Of a DNA stretch of 64,000 nt, positions 1 to 10,837 are shown in pieces. The number at the start of each line of letters is the position of its first letter. Position 1 is the stretch's first letter. Source of the DNA: Sarcophilus harrisii (lineage: Eukaryota > Chordata > Mammalia > Dasyuromorphia > Dasyuridae); assembly GCF_902635505.1 (NCBI RefSeq), contig NC_045428.1, positions 115,959,641 to 116,023,640 on the forward strand. Direction: 5' to 3'. Made by a program: the position numbers and the translations under genes. Under the pieces are notes generated by a model. That model saw nothing but the letters and a program-made list of their open reading frames with translations. It did no database searches and had not been told where the DNA came from.

Positions 1-299
1 CTTCCCCCACCTCCCCATAAAACCAGGTTTTAGTTCTGTTTTAGTTGCATCTTCAATTGTGATTGAACTGCTTTTTCTCTATTTTATTGATGCAAGTAAT
101 AAGAGATATAAAATTTCCCTTAAATATCACTTTGAGTGCATTCTAAAAATTTTAGTATGTTGTCCCATTTTTATCATTTTCTTTAATGAAATTATTAATT
201 GTTTCTGAGATTTGTTTTTTGATGCAATTATTTTTTAGGATTAAGTTACTTAATTTTCAATTAATTTTAAATGTTCTTATTGTCCATTATTTAAAGTGA

Positions 300-930
300 T
301 TTTTATTTCATTTTGGGCTGAAAAGGATGTGTTTACTGTTTCTGCTTTTCATTGTAAAGTTTTTATGTCTTAATATATGTTCAGTTTTTGTGCAAATTCC
401 ATGAACTATAGAGAAAAAAGGGCATTTTCTTTGCTTTTTCCATTTAATTTTCTCCAGTGACCTATCATATCTAACTTCTTCAGAACTTTATTCATCTCCT
501 TAAATTCTTTCTTGTTTCTTTTTTGAATGGATTTATCTAGTTCTGAGAGGAGTTGAGGTCCTCCATTAGTATACTTTTCTTCTATGTATTTCTTCCTGTA
601 ACTCATTCAAATTCTTCAAAAATTTACATGCTATAACATCATCTATGATACATTTCAGCAAGATACAGTTTCCTATTTTATATCTTTTCATTAGATCTAT
701 TTTTTCTTTTGCTTTGTTGGAGCTCATAGAAGCATAATAGATAATACCTTTGCCTTGTGTGTAACTCCCAACTTTAAATGTGTTTCTTGTAAACATATTG
801 TAGAATTCTAGATTTTAATCATTCTACTATCTGCTTTCATTTTAAGGAACTCATCCCATTCATATTTATAGTTACGATAACATGTATTTCTCTACATACT
901 ATTTTTTTTCACTTATTTATCCCTAAAACA
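300..930 (-). pseudogene. L1 ORF2 endonuclease-domain remnant
   Basis: Minus-strand frames contain INMNGM and CLQETHLK, the two N-terminal APE-type endonuclease signatures of L1 ORF2. These are followed by pieces resembling ILLKG and LNELQEEI, then ELDKSIQKRNKKEFKEMN, aligning with the DRST...NKDTQELN region of human ORF2p. The endonuclease nicks target DNA to start reverse transcription. The copy has stops and frame slips and cannot encode an enzyme. The reverse-transcriptase domain lies outside the window or is missing. Confidence 0.8.
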
Positions 931-1249
931 CAATTTTTTTCTGTCTCACAAGCATTCTACTTCTGATCATCATTTCCCCCAATTTACTGTCTCTTTTTAT
1001 CAGTACCCGTTGCCCTTTCTATTATCCCCACATCTTATTTCTTTATAAAGTAGGATAGATTTCTATATCCAACTGTTGTTATTCCCTCTCAAAGCCAACT
1101 TTAATGAGAATAAGGTTTACATTTTGCTCCTGCACCCCAACATCCTCATTCTTGTCCTTCATTATAATAGCTCTTTCTTGCCTCTTTTATGTGGGATAAT
1201 TTACCCTTCTTCCAGTACAATTTTCTTTCTTACAGTTTTCTTTGATGAT

Positions 1250-1822
1250 TTCTTGAAAGCCACAGTCTAGGCTTTTTTTTTTTTTTAATTTGATCATATC
1301 TTTCAGATAGTCCAATAATTCTTATATTTTCTTTCCTGGATCTATTTTCTAGATCAATTACTTTTTCCAGTAGGAAATTTCACATTTTTTCTTTTTTTTA
1401 ATTTCTAATTTTGTTTTATTATATCTTGATCTCATAGAATCATTAGTTTCCACTTGTTCAGTTCTAATTTTTAAGGAATTCTTTTCTTCACTGAATTTTT
1501 AATCTTCCTTTTCCATTTGACCAATTCAGTTTTTTAGGGAATATTTTCCTCAGTAAATTTTTGTATACCTTTTCCCATACTACTGACTTTTTTTTTTCAT
1601 GATTCTCTTCCATTACTCTCATTTCTTTTTCCAATTCTCCCCCCCCCCCATTTCTCTAATTTCCTTTTTAAAATCCTTTTGAAGCTTTTGCAGGAATTCT
1701 CTTTGGATCTGAGACCAAATTACATTTTCCTTTGAGGCTTCAATGTAATTTTGTCAATATTGTCCTCTTCTAAGTTTATAACTATAGTAACTTTCTATAG
1801 TCAAGCTCTTTTTTTTGCTCAT
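1250..1822 (-). pseudogene. L1 ORF1 remnant (coiled coil and RRM start)
   Basis: A minus-strand ATG (1822-1820) begins MSKKK, close to the usual marsupial ORF1 start. It is followed by a lysine/glutamate-rich coiled-coil stretch with several stops. Near 1385-1310 one frame reads DLENRSRKENIRIIGLSE, the well-known junction of the ORF1 coiled coil and RRM domain. A piece reading FQEIIKENC follows near 1250, the counterpart of the DIIQEN segment of human ORF1p. The frame is broken repeatedly by stops and a poly-T insertion near 1272. ORF1p is the RNA-binding chaperone of the L1 particle. Confidence 0.75.
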
Positions 1823-2462
1823 TTTTCTGCCTTTTTTGTGACTTGTAATTTTTATGTGAGAGTTGAGCTCTGGAATTGTACTGTTCAGGTTTTTTGTGCT
1901 GGCTTTGGGTCTTGTTGGCTTCCACTAGGCATCAGGGCTCTTTGCTGTTGGCTTTCTTGGGAAAACTGGCTTCCCTTTTGACTTGTACTTTGGGTGGGGG
2001 ACTCCCTGTTAATTTTCCCTGAGTGTGGGGTTTAGCTGCTGGTTGGCCCCAGGGGTGGGGCCCTCCTGTTTGGTTGCTATGGAAAACAGAGGCTCTCTAA
2101 TGGTAGGCCCTAGGAGTGAGTGGGGAGGGGGATATGTCATTGTTGGTCAGCCCAGGGGCAGGGCTTCACTATTGGTTAGCAATTGGGTCAATGCCTTGCT
2201 GCTGGCTTGTGCAAGTGGAAGGGCCACTGGGGTCCAGCTAGACTGCTCACTTGGGTTGGGGCTGCAGATTTGCAAGAAGAGGGGTCCTCACACTGCTGGC
2301 TCCCTGCTGTGGGGCTGCTTGTTGCTGCAGGTTTACCACCTGAATGAGGTAGATCTTTCTTGCCATATTGGGTAGCTGTTTCCCAGCTCCCAGTTCAATT
2401 CTGAGATGATTTGGGGAGGATTTCAGAGGAGTCTTTTCTCACTCCACCATCTTGGCACCTGA
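1823..2462 (-). promoter_or_regulatory. L1 5' UTR / internal promoter remnant
   Basis: This is G-rich on the plus strand, unlike the surrounding AT-rich DNA. It sits between the L1 5' terminus and the ORF1 start. The YY1-like CCAAGATGG lies within about 15 bases of the right end, as in other mammalian L1s, where it sets the transcription start. CpGs are few, consistent with old methylation decay. Activity is not implied. Confidence 0.65.
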
Positions 2463-2469
2463 AGTGGTA

Positions 2470-2680
2470 GGTTTACTCTTATAAACAAAAACATCCTAAC
2501 ACTTAGAGCTCTCTCAGAGTGGGAAAAACTGATTTAGAAGGCAATGAATTGTTCTTCTCTGCAATGGCAGATGACCTTTGGAGAGGCAGTGGAGATTTCT
2601 GTTCAGTTACAGGTTGAACGAGGCCATCTCTGAGATCCTTTTCAATTCCAAGATTTTATTTCCCTTCTTATAGTAATGCT
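2470..2680 (+). repeat. possible L3/MIR3-type repeat 3' end
   Basis: The phrase pattern (GAGTGGGAAAAACTGA, then a stretch resembling 'gttggac...ggcc(t)ctgagatcc...aattccaagatttt') looks like the 3' end shared by CR1/L3 LINEs and THER2/MIR3 SINEs. Divergence is high. The call rests on recalled wording only. Confidence 0.3.
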
Positions 2681-2910
2681 ACCAACCTATACAGCTTTTG
2701 TTCACTTTTAAACCTAAATTCAACTTACTCCTACTCACAATAAAAAGGAGGATGTTTACAAAGCTTTGAAAAGGGGTTCTGAAATTTTTTTGTCTGATTC
2801 TAAAGGTAACAGTAACCTTCCGGCATTTTGAAATGTGGCAGGTTTATTGTTTCAGAAGGTAATGGCAAAGCTAATTGATAACTTCTGTTAAATATTCCAA
2901 AATCTAGTGA

Positions 2911-3040
2911 GTATGTGTGTGTGTGAGAGAGACAAAGAGAGAGAGAGAGGGAGAGGGAGAGGGAGAGGGAGAGGGAGGGAGGAGGAAAGAGAGAGAGACA
3001 GACAGACAGAGAGACAGAGAGAGAAAGAGAGAAAGAGACA

Positions 3041-3101
<61 letters not shown>
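2911..3101. repeat. compound TG/GA-rich microsatellite
   Basis: A short (TG)n leads into about 180 bases of almost pure purine: (GA)n with GGGAGA, GGGA and GACA variants, ending in an uninterrupted (GA)n of about 50 bases. The strand asymmetry makes a triplex-capable tract. Apparent open frames on both strands (RERE and SLSL repeats) are artefacts of the dinucleotide repeat. Confidence 0.97.
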
Positions 3102-3102
<1 letters not shown>

Positions 3103-3484
3103 TTATCCTTTCCCCAGACATTTCTTATAAAATTGAGAATACAAAGCTAGAATCAAACACTTTTTCTCCCTATGGCTCTCTTCATGTTGCCTCTGACCAT
3201 CATGTTCTGATATAGAGACAAGGTATCCTTTTTATGTCCATAACTTTTTTGAGAATAGAGTAGGGGGAAACCCCTTCTATTGCATTAGGAGTTTCTCTTT
3301 TTTCCATTTCATCCTGCTTGCTTTTTAAAGACTATAATACATAATCCATAGATTTTAAAAACTGTCTTGTTGTCTTTTCTTCCTTCTGATCTTCCTTTTC
3401 TTCTGTGCCTAAAAAAAAAGTTTCACTGGAACTTTTTTTGCTTCAATATTAGCCCACTTTCCCCTCTTAACTCATCTCCAGTTG

Positions 3485-3905
3485 AAAACCAAGAAAAAGA
3501 AACATTTTTTAAAATAATAAATAATTTTAGTTAGCCCAATGAATCCACACAGTGAACTGTCTTTCTATATTTTACATCCATTCTACCCCTCTCTCAGGAG
3601 ATGGATAACATGCTTCATTACAAGTCCTTTGTAAACTAGTTTGATCAATAAAGTGCTCAGTCTCTTTACAATATTGCTTATCCAAAATATTCTCTTGGTT
3701 CTCCTTACTTTACCTCTTCATCAGTTCATATTACTTAGGAGTCTCTGAAATCATCTCTGATTATTTCTTACAGCACATTAGAATTAGATTTCTTTCATAT
3801 ATCACAGTTTGTTCAGTTGTCTCCCAGTTGTGTAAGAGCCCATTTAATGCACCTTTTAGTTTTAGCTTTGATTAGTTTTTTTTAAAAATATTTCTCCCTC
3901 CCCCA
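3485..3905 (-). mobile_element. L1 3' end fragment, minus strand
   Basis: Reading the minus strand gives the C-terminal end of marsupial L1 ORF2 followed by 3' UTR. The plus text (CTTCATTACAAGTCCTTT, GGTTCTCCTTACTTTACC, CATCAGTTCATATTA, ATCACAGTTTGTTCAG) is the antisense of the conserved 'tgaacaagttgtgg...tgatgcagagtgaa...gaaccaggaga' segment. It carries multiple stops and no recognisable terminal poly-A. Boundaries are approximate. Confidence 0.75.
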
Positions 3906-6053
3906 ATCCTGTTACTGCATTATTAATTGAAAGTATTACATGAGAGTAAGTGGAGAGAAGGAGGGAAGTAGGTTTCACTTTAGGCCAGTGGGAATTCTGA
4001 ACATCTATTTAGCCATTTCCTTCTCAAGAATTTTGGTACCATTTATGGATATAAATATCTATGTTTTCACCCGCCGAGAATGTGTCTGCCTTAACCAAGC
4101 TTTAGCTTTGTAATGCAACAGACACTATGTATACTATGCCAGCATAGCTCAGTCTGAGTTTATAAAGATTTTCTTTGCCATCAATTTTCTTTCTCCAATG
4201 TGGATGGGTGACAGCCACATGTGGTGATTAGGCTGGGGTTTTTGGTTTATTCCTAGGGGTATAGATATATAATTTATGGCACCTTATAACACTTTGGTCA
4301 TACAGCAAATCTTCAGCCATTGCTAGGCAATATTAATGTACCATAGAGAAGTAGAATTCTTATTAATTGTTCTTGTGGTTTTAAAACTCTTTTCAGAATC
4401 TTTCCAAAGTTATATTAATAGCAACGGCAGTCAATTATTAATAATGTATAATAACAATAACGATCATTAAAACAGCAGCAATAAAGTGATTAGATAAATG
4501 TTTAGAGTTGTGGTCAGAAAAATGGGACCATAGACATCCTTCTGACAACTGCCTTATTGAAAGGCACTGGGAAAAATCATTTGCTCTTTCTTTCAGTGAA
4601 ACAGAAATAACTGTAAATAGCCAAGGAAGATGTTAATAAGATGATTTAGTCATACACATGCCTCAATTGCCAGACTCACCTGTTCTATTGTTAAATTAAG
4701 GTTTGTGAGATTTGATATCTCTCAGGATTTGACAAATAAATATATAATTAGTGCTGTTTGTGTGGCTTTCCAGTTTTGGATGTGGAGATGGTCTCTAGAT
4801 ATAATTATAAGAACAAAAATAGGAAAATTAGAAAAGGTTCAGTCTGGAGAATGTGCCATGTAACATTCTCTCTTTGTGTCTCTCTTATCTCTATTTCTAT
4901 CTCTCTCTCCCCTCTTTCTTCTCCACCTTCTTTTCTTTTGGCATCCTAGCCTGTTTAATCCTCAGCTGTCCTATGAAATGGTCCATGACCAGAGATACAG
5001 TCCTAGGCAAAACTATCAAATGGACAAATTAGAGTTCTATTGGTCTCTCACCCTTTTCAGTTGTCCTTTCCAATTTTATCACCCTTTCTTTCAGATATCT
5101 GGATACTCATGCTGACAGTCCAGGGCCCTCTGGTGCAGGATCCTAATTAGGTATGCCACTTCCTTTGCCCTACCTGAACTATATGAGGTTTGATTTGACA
5201 TGCTTATTCTTTACAAAGTGTTAATAGCTGATAACAGCTTAATGTGTTACTCTTCCCAGAGGTGTTTGCCTTTTAACAGGGGACCCCTACCTTAACTCCA
5301 AGGAATAACTTGCTTATGCTGATTCTTTTGGACTTGATAAAAATTTTCTAGGGAGATCTGTCTGGCAAGAAGCTCTGAGAAGGGCTCCACTTGTCACCCT
5401 CCAAATCTCATCTGTGGCTTGCTTATTTTTGTCTAGACTGAGCCTGGTTTGAAACAATCATCAGAAGTAAAAAAAGTATCTTCTCAGCATAGAGAAGAAA
5501 AAAAAGGAGTCAGGATGTAGGGGAATGCTCTCCTAGAACACAGAAAAAGAACAGGGTGATGGAGTAGCATAAACACAAGGCTGGTACTAGTTAGTGGAGA
5601 GTTGAAAGAGGTCATACACACCTGCCTCTGGGCCAAGGTGGCAAGTGCTTTAGTTATATAGATTACTGTGCAAAGACTTATAAACTTCCCAGTTTGGACA
5701 TCTAATTTTTTCTTGAATACATGAATTATTTTCTCTATAAGTCACATAGCAACGTTACCTATGTTTTAAAGTCACATTTCATTGTTTCCTACCTCTGTCC
5801 CAGCAAACTGTTGAACTCTAGAAGAATTTTGAAGTAAATATGGGATTTTAAATGGATCATTATGAACTTTATAAGTGGTTTCAGTAGAGCAGATGATGTT
5901 TTCTAAGTAGAGTCCCTGGTCCTGAATAATAATTTATGTTTTATCTCTGGTTCTTTAGATACCTTTCTTCTTCTTTGTTAGCTGTAGTATGTATTCCATT
6001 GTTTTTTATCTATACATACATATAAATTTATATGTATAGAATAAGTCTGTGTT

Positions 6054-6055
<2 letters not shown>
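3906..6055. other. single-copy, AT-rich sequence without gene
   Basis: I recognise no LINE, SINE or coding frame here. There is a short TCTC-rich stretch at 4864-4930 and a 16-bp perfect palindrome (CATATAAATTTATATG) near 6017-6034. The rest reads as unique, possibly anciently repeat-derived DNA. Confidence 0.5.

Positions 6056-6085
<30 letters not shown>
6056..6085. repeat. (TA)n microsatellite
   Basis: About 15 uninterrupted TA units. It lies just to the right of an AT-rich palindrome, so the local DNA should melt or extrude easily. Confidence 0.97.
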
Positions 6086-6088
<3 letters not shown>

Positions 6089-6239
6089 TCAGAGATGGAG
6101 ATGAAGATGAACATCCTAAGAATTAGGGGAAAAGTCCTGCATTATTTAAAATCATTTTTAACTTTATCAAAAGGATATTTACTAGAAATGATCAGTTTGT
6201 AGCTACTCAAAATGATTTTAAACTGAGTAACATTAATAA

Positions 6240-7255
6240 TTCCTTGACTCTTTCCTTTTCTATAGTATCCCCTCACTCCCCAAAGTCTGGGATGCTCTAA
6301 ATCCCCAGTGACACCTGCTGGGGAGAGCTCAGCTCATTTGCTGCAGGCTTACCACCAGCAGCCTTCGTTGCAATGCAGAGCTACAGGCAATGATGTCAGG
6401 GGATGGTTTTCAGCTCCACACCTCCCAAGCCAATCTTCTCATTTCTCATGCAGGTGACCTCTGCCAGCACAATGATGGACTGGAATCTCACCACTCTTCT
6501 CAGGGGAATCGATTTCCAACCTGACCAGGCCCCAGGAAAGAAGCAGGACTCTATCAAAGTTAGAAAATCGCACATTAAATGTTTTTATCTGAACAGCTCT
6601 GCCGCCTTTGTCTGAAAACTCTGAGGTGAAAGATGTTACTTGAGCCGTATGTTTTGTTTAAGCACAAACCAAATGATGTTACACTCACTTGGATCTGAAC
6701 ATATTGGTTTATCTTACATGGAGTTTAATTGATGCAAACTTGATCTTCAGAGTGTAAGCTTTGCAGGGAAAATACCATCCCTGTGCTTCAGACTGCTCCA
6801 TTTCCCTCTGAGCAGAACAAAGAGGGAAAGGACAGTGGTCTCCAGACTTCCATTTCTTCCTTCCATATTTGACAAGCCATTACAGAAATAGAGTTGTACT
6901 CTTGAATGCATTCAGCATTGCTTCTTGTCTCTTTTACTGTCCAATTGTAGGATTTCTCATTGAGCCAAACATCTGCATCCTTGGACAGAGCAACTTGTGT
7001 GTAAAGTCCATGTTAACTGATCAAGCATGGCTTTGTTTGCACTTATTCACGGCTCATCCAGCCCTGCAGTAAGTGGTTTTGCATATTAACTAAGTGCACA
7101 GTAACCTTCCTTTACCTCCTCAGAGCTCCACCCCCTCCCACCCAGCCTCGGGAATCAACACTGTTACTTGGTATGAGATACGCTGAGGAAGCTGCCAAGT
7201 GGTTGCTATGGTAACTGTTCTGCTTTCAACAGCTACTTTTCTGGTTTGAAGTAGG
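6240..7255. promoter_or_regulatory. candidate conserved regulatory island
   Basis: This block is richer in GC than its flanks, free of recognisable repeats, and has no good coding frame. It contains a CCCCTCCCACCCAGCC-type stretch near 7130-7150 and a consensus RFX X-box at 7202-7215. A pyrimidine tract ending in CAG near 6454 could pass for a splice acceptor, but the open frame across it is only about 70 codons and unlike any family I know. A regulatory role is inference, and no conservation data are available here. Confidence 0.35.
7202..7215. promoter_or_regulatory. RFX X-box motif
   Basis: GTTGCTATGGTAAC is a full inverted-repeat X-box: half sites GTTGCT and GGTAAC around AT, matching the RFX consensus GTTGCYATGGYAAC. 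RFX factors bind such sites in cilia-gene promoters and neural enhancers. The site sits at the right end of a GC-richer, repeat-free island. Whether it is used is unknown. Confidence 0.6.
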
Positions 7256-7265
7256 GTGGGAGAGC

Positions 7266-7284
7266 AAAAAAAAAAAAAAAAAAA
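7266..7284. repeat. poly-A run
   Basis: An A homopolymer of 19 bases directly follows the GC-richer island. No SINE body is recognisable to its left, so it may be an orphan tail or simple slippage. Confidence 0.9.
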
Positions 7285-7504
7285 TACAGACCTGGGGAGA
7301 ACTAGAGGGCCTGCTGATCAGAGTTCAGATAAAGAGGGTCACAGTAATTTTCTGGCACCAACTAAAATAACCAAACGGATGTGGGAGTTACAAAAGAAAG
7401 AAACAAACAAACAAAAAAAGGTAAGTGAAGTGGAAGGACAGTAATTAAATTATTTGGTAATGTTCCCAAGCCGAAGCATTTCAAATTTATATTACCCTAT
7501 CTCA

Positions 7505-7645
7505 TCTAGGATGCTATTTTATGAATCTTTTCATTTTTGTCCAGAGCCAAACAAAAATGACAACTTTTATGAGATCATAAACTACAGAGAAAGACAGGAG
7601 AGGGTAAAGAACAGCAGAGTGGGATCTTAACATCTGAAAGTCATT
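7505..7645 (+). repeat. diverged direct repeat, copy 1
   Basis: This segment resembles 8311-8435: both run AGGATGCT, ATTTTCAT, TTGTCCA, CAAA(C/T)AAAAATGA, GAAAGACA, CAGAGT, GGAT(C/T)TTAACAT in the same order and spacing, apart from a gap of about 10 bases. It is either an old local duplication or two copies of one unnamed dispersed repeat. Confidence 0.65.
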
Positions 7646-7844
7646 TTCTAAAACTTCATTCGGCTTTGGAACAATGAAGCATTATATGCATAATTAGCTG
7701 AAAATCTGCAATGGGGCTAGAGCCAAAGTGAAAATTTCTGAGCACCTTTGAATAGTGCAATGGCCCTGTAGTTCACTAAGATAAGTTAAGAAAGATTCTG
7801 ATTTGGGACTAGGGTCAGAATTAGTCTGAGGAAAAGGGGAAAAG

Positions 7845-7863
7845 TAAAAAAAAAAAAAAAAAA
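7845..7863. repeat. poly-A run
   Basis: A-rich homopolymer between the two halves of the direct-repeat pair. No attached retroposon body is recognised. Confidence 0.85.
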
Positions 7864-8119
7864 AGAATTTTGATGAGAATATGAATGGAAAACCAGGAAA
7901 CCAGAGGTATGGGGTTTCATAGAGATCAAAAGCTGGTTCAGGAACCTGTGGCATTTTGGCTGTTAGCCAAGTGAGGCCATGGCCAGCTTCTAAAAGAATC
8001 ATAGAGCAGATGGAACTGGAGAAAAAGAAGGGACTAGTAGAAGCAGGTTATATGACACCAGAGAAGTCAGTTTTATAATGTCCTTGTTTCCTACCCTCCC
8101 TTGCCTTTTTTTCCCCCTA

Positions 8120-8182
8120 ATGCCAGCTGAAAGTGCCTTGCACTTAGTAGGCCCTCAAATATTATTGAATGAATAAATGGAT
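8120..8182 (+). mobile_element. L2/MIR 3' end fragment
   Basis: The stretch GTGCCTTGCACTTAGTAGG followed by CCCTCAAATATT...TGAATGAATAAA is the standard L2/MIR 3' terminus ('cctggcacatagtaggcgctcaataaa...tgaatgaa'). Confidence 0.75.
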
Positions 8183-8310
8183 TTCCAATAAAATCCCCCT
8201 TTCCTCTTGGCAGACACATCCAGCAAACCTTGCTTAATTTAACTTCCTATATTATTTGTTTATTTCAAGAAATAGTTTTGATGAAAATATTATAGCTTGA
8301 AGTTCTTCAC

Positions 8311-8435
8311 CTAGGATGCTTATTTGATGAATATTTTCATTTGTCCAAAGTCAAATAAAAATGATGGATTCTATTAAGAAAGACATGCAAGGGTGTAAGA
8401 GAGAGAGACAGAGTAGGATTTTAACATATTAATCA
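8311..8435 (+). repeat. diverged direct repeat, copy 2
   Basis: Partner of 7505-7645, in the same orientation about 0.8 kb downstream, with many substitutions and one internal gap. It carries a short GAGAGA insertion that the other copy lacks. Confidence 0.65.
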
Positions 8436-9479
8436 CATTATGATATCTTTATTAATGTTCTTAACTAGAGACATATGCAAGCATGTATTAAGAAGTTCTT
8501 AATTTTTTTTTTTTTTGAAGTGGAAACATATCTTAGCTAAGATAAGGCTTTTGGAAAAGGGAACTCTCCACAGGTAACAAATATAACAAGTTGAATATTT
8601 TGCTCTTGATACAGAATACATCCATTTCCTCCTATAAGCCCAAGATGTGGTAGAGATAATGTGTTTATTGTCAATTTTCTGAAGCTCCTTGACGCTTGCA
8701 TTCTTTGACTTTGAAAAAGAGATATTTTGGGGGAGGGTGGAGCTGGGAAGAGAACAGAATGAAAATGAAATTGGGAAGAAAAAAAAATCTAGAGTACAAA
8801 ATGACTAAGCTAAATTTACTTCTGAGTTAGGTTCTAAATTTCAACTGAATGAAACTAACTATACAACTCAGAAAGCATTTCAAGGTTAACAAAAGCTAGC
8901 AGAAATAATCAAATCAGAGATTAATAGTGTTTTTTCCCCCTATAAAGAGTGCTGTTTATAAAAAATTACAAATGGGCTACAGTGATTTCTTTTAGACAAA
9001 GTTGGATAAAGTAAATAGCACTAGTTTAAAAGTGCACTAGAAAGTCCTTTAGAATGAATTCTATCCAGTATTGAGACTTGTAAATTAAAGTGAAATATTG
9101 ATACTTACAGACTGAGCCAGGGAGCTCTCTAGTCAACCTGAAATATATGAGAGGCGCTCTATAATAATAACTGGGGACCAAAGATAGTAAAGATATGATT
9201 AAAATAGCCATATCCAGTCAATCTTAATTCCATGATGTATTCCTCTGGAAGCAGAAAACAATTGGTTAATCTCACCTGTCGGTCGTATCTCCTAAAAGCA
9301 CAATGTTTTAGCACTCAAAGAAATTACTACCTCAGATGGCTGATTAGAGGTGTACCAAATTTTGCCTTAAGAAGGAAACCAGGAAGAGTCTCTAGGAGGG
9401 GCAAAAATAGAAGCAAGAAAATTCAGAAATGTATTTGAACTGCGCTATAGATTCTTTCCAATTCCCTTTCTACTGACCC

Positions 9480-9960
9480 AGTCTAATTCAAGCAGCTATT
9501 ACCCATGTGATACATCGCTGCAGTTGAATTTGTTTGTATTTGCCAGCTCAAAGGCAAAGTAAAGCAGATTTTGGAGCAAATCACCTTCAGGGAAAAGACT
9601 GCAGCATATTACCCACCCACCTACCCCCTCCCCCCAGCATGAAAAGGTTAATTTGTATAAGGCTGCTGCTTCCACAAATAGAACATTATCCCGCACTGAA
9701 GATGAACCACCAATGAAAATGTTGTTCAATGATGTCATACTTATACCTGCTGCTTATTATTTGCCAGCTCACAAGGATGGGGGTTTCTGGAATCTGGCAT
9801 TTCATTGGCTGAGAGCACTGTCATTCTAAAGGCGAGAGTTTTAGGCAATGCAGTTTCTCCACAAGCCCCAGAACCTCGTTAGCTCTTGCACTCCTATGAA
9901 CTCTGTGAGAATGCTGAGTATTTATGCTGAGTAAATTCTAAAGATAGCTGATTTTACATG
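9480..9960. promoter_or_regulatory. candidate regulatory island with repeated 14-mer
   Basis: Repeat-free and GC-richer than its flanks. The 14-mer TATTTGCCAGCTCA occurs twice in direct orientation (9537-9550 and 9758-9771). A CCAAT-box core (ATTGGCT) lies near 9806 and an AP-1/MARE-like TGCTGAGTA / TGCTGAGTAA pair near 9911-9935. No supported coding frame is present. The enhancer reading is inference from motif clustering. Confidence 0.35.
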
Positions 9961-10029
9961 ACATCAGAGTCTAGGTCCATCCTCTCTCTGAAATAAGGTC
10001 AAAAGAGGCATTGATATAAAACAGAAGTT

Positions 10030-10049
10030 TCTCTCTCTCTCTCTCTCTC
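10030..10049. repeat. (CT)n microsatellite
   Basis: Ten CT units, followed by T-rich sequence. Confidence 0.95.
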
Positions 10050-10837
10050 CTTTTTAAGATTAGCTAAGTAAAAGAGGGGTTTTAACTTTGTTTATAGAAG
10101 GATCATATTTATTTCCATTATGTTTCCAGTAGAGTAATGAGAAGTTTCTTTAAATTTTTTTTTCTCATAATAGTTTAAAATCCTACAATTAGTGTATTTT
10201 GAAAGTGAACCAATCTACTTCCAAAAAGCAGGGGTTTTCATTTGCCATGTTTCAGTCTTAAGTGGATTTTTAAAGTTTTCTAATAATGTCCCTTTCTCAG
10301 ATTTTGTACTCAAAATTCACCATTTCCTGGGGAAATTATGGCAGAGTGATTAAAAAGCCCAACTTACACCAACTGAGAAAACCTATCCTTAACTTTAATT
10401 GGCAGATGTTCCATTCAGACTAGACAGTCCCTATTGACAGGAAGGGTTGCAAGGAAGAATTCTGGCCAGTAACAATAACGAGTGTGGTAACACACATAAA
10501 AGTGGCCAGAGCTCAAAATTTCTACTGGAATAACATGGAAAGTGGGGTTGCAGATACCCAGTATCATCAATAATGTCTCCTCCTTCCCCAACTGAGCACC
10601 TAAAGTATACAAAATGTTTTGCTTAGGGTAGTTTTACTTTAGATTGTCAAATAGCATTAGGTGTTCTTGTATCCTCCGGGAATTTGCAATCTAGTTAAGA
10701 AGAAAAAAAAAGGAATACATAATAGCAAGCTAACAAAGAATATAAAAGAGGTTTTGATAAATGCATTGGAAGCAATGGAAATGAAGTAGCAATTTGGGAG
10801 TCCTGAGGAGCCACTAAGAAGACCTGGTTCAAAGGTA

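Larger units (their letters stand above)
1..2462 (-). mobile_element. L1 LINE, 5' part, minus strand
   Basis: Read on the minus strand this gives, in order, a GC-richer 5' UTR (about 2462-1823), an ORF1 remnant with coiled coil and RRM start (about 1822-1250), a degraded linker, and the start of ORF2 with endonuclease signatures (about 930-300). The 5' terminus carries CCAAGATGG (plus 2447-2455), the YY1-type site also found at the very start of human L1. The element runs off the left edge or is truncated there. Both frames carry many stops, so the copy is long dead. The wording matches marsupial L1s. The exact subfamily needs a consensus search. Confidence 0.85.

Noticed and set aside
2888-3215. 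77-102 codon RERE/SLSL frames
   Set aside because: Artefacts of the GA dinucleotide tract.
6403-6615. 70-codon frame with a possible splice acceptor near 6454
   Set aside because: No recognised domain and no matching donor; kept only as part of a candidate regulatory island.
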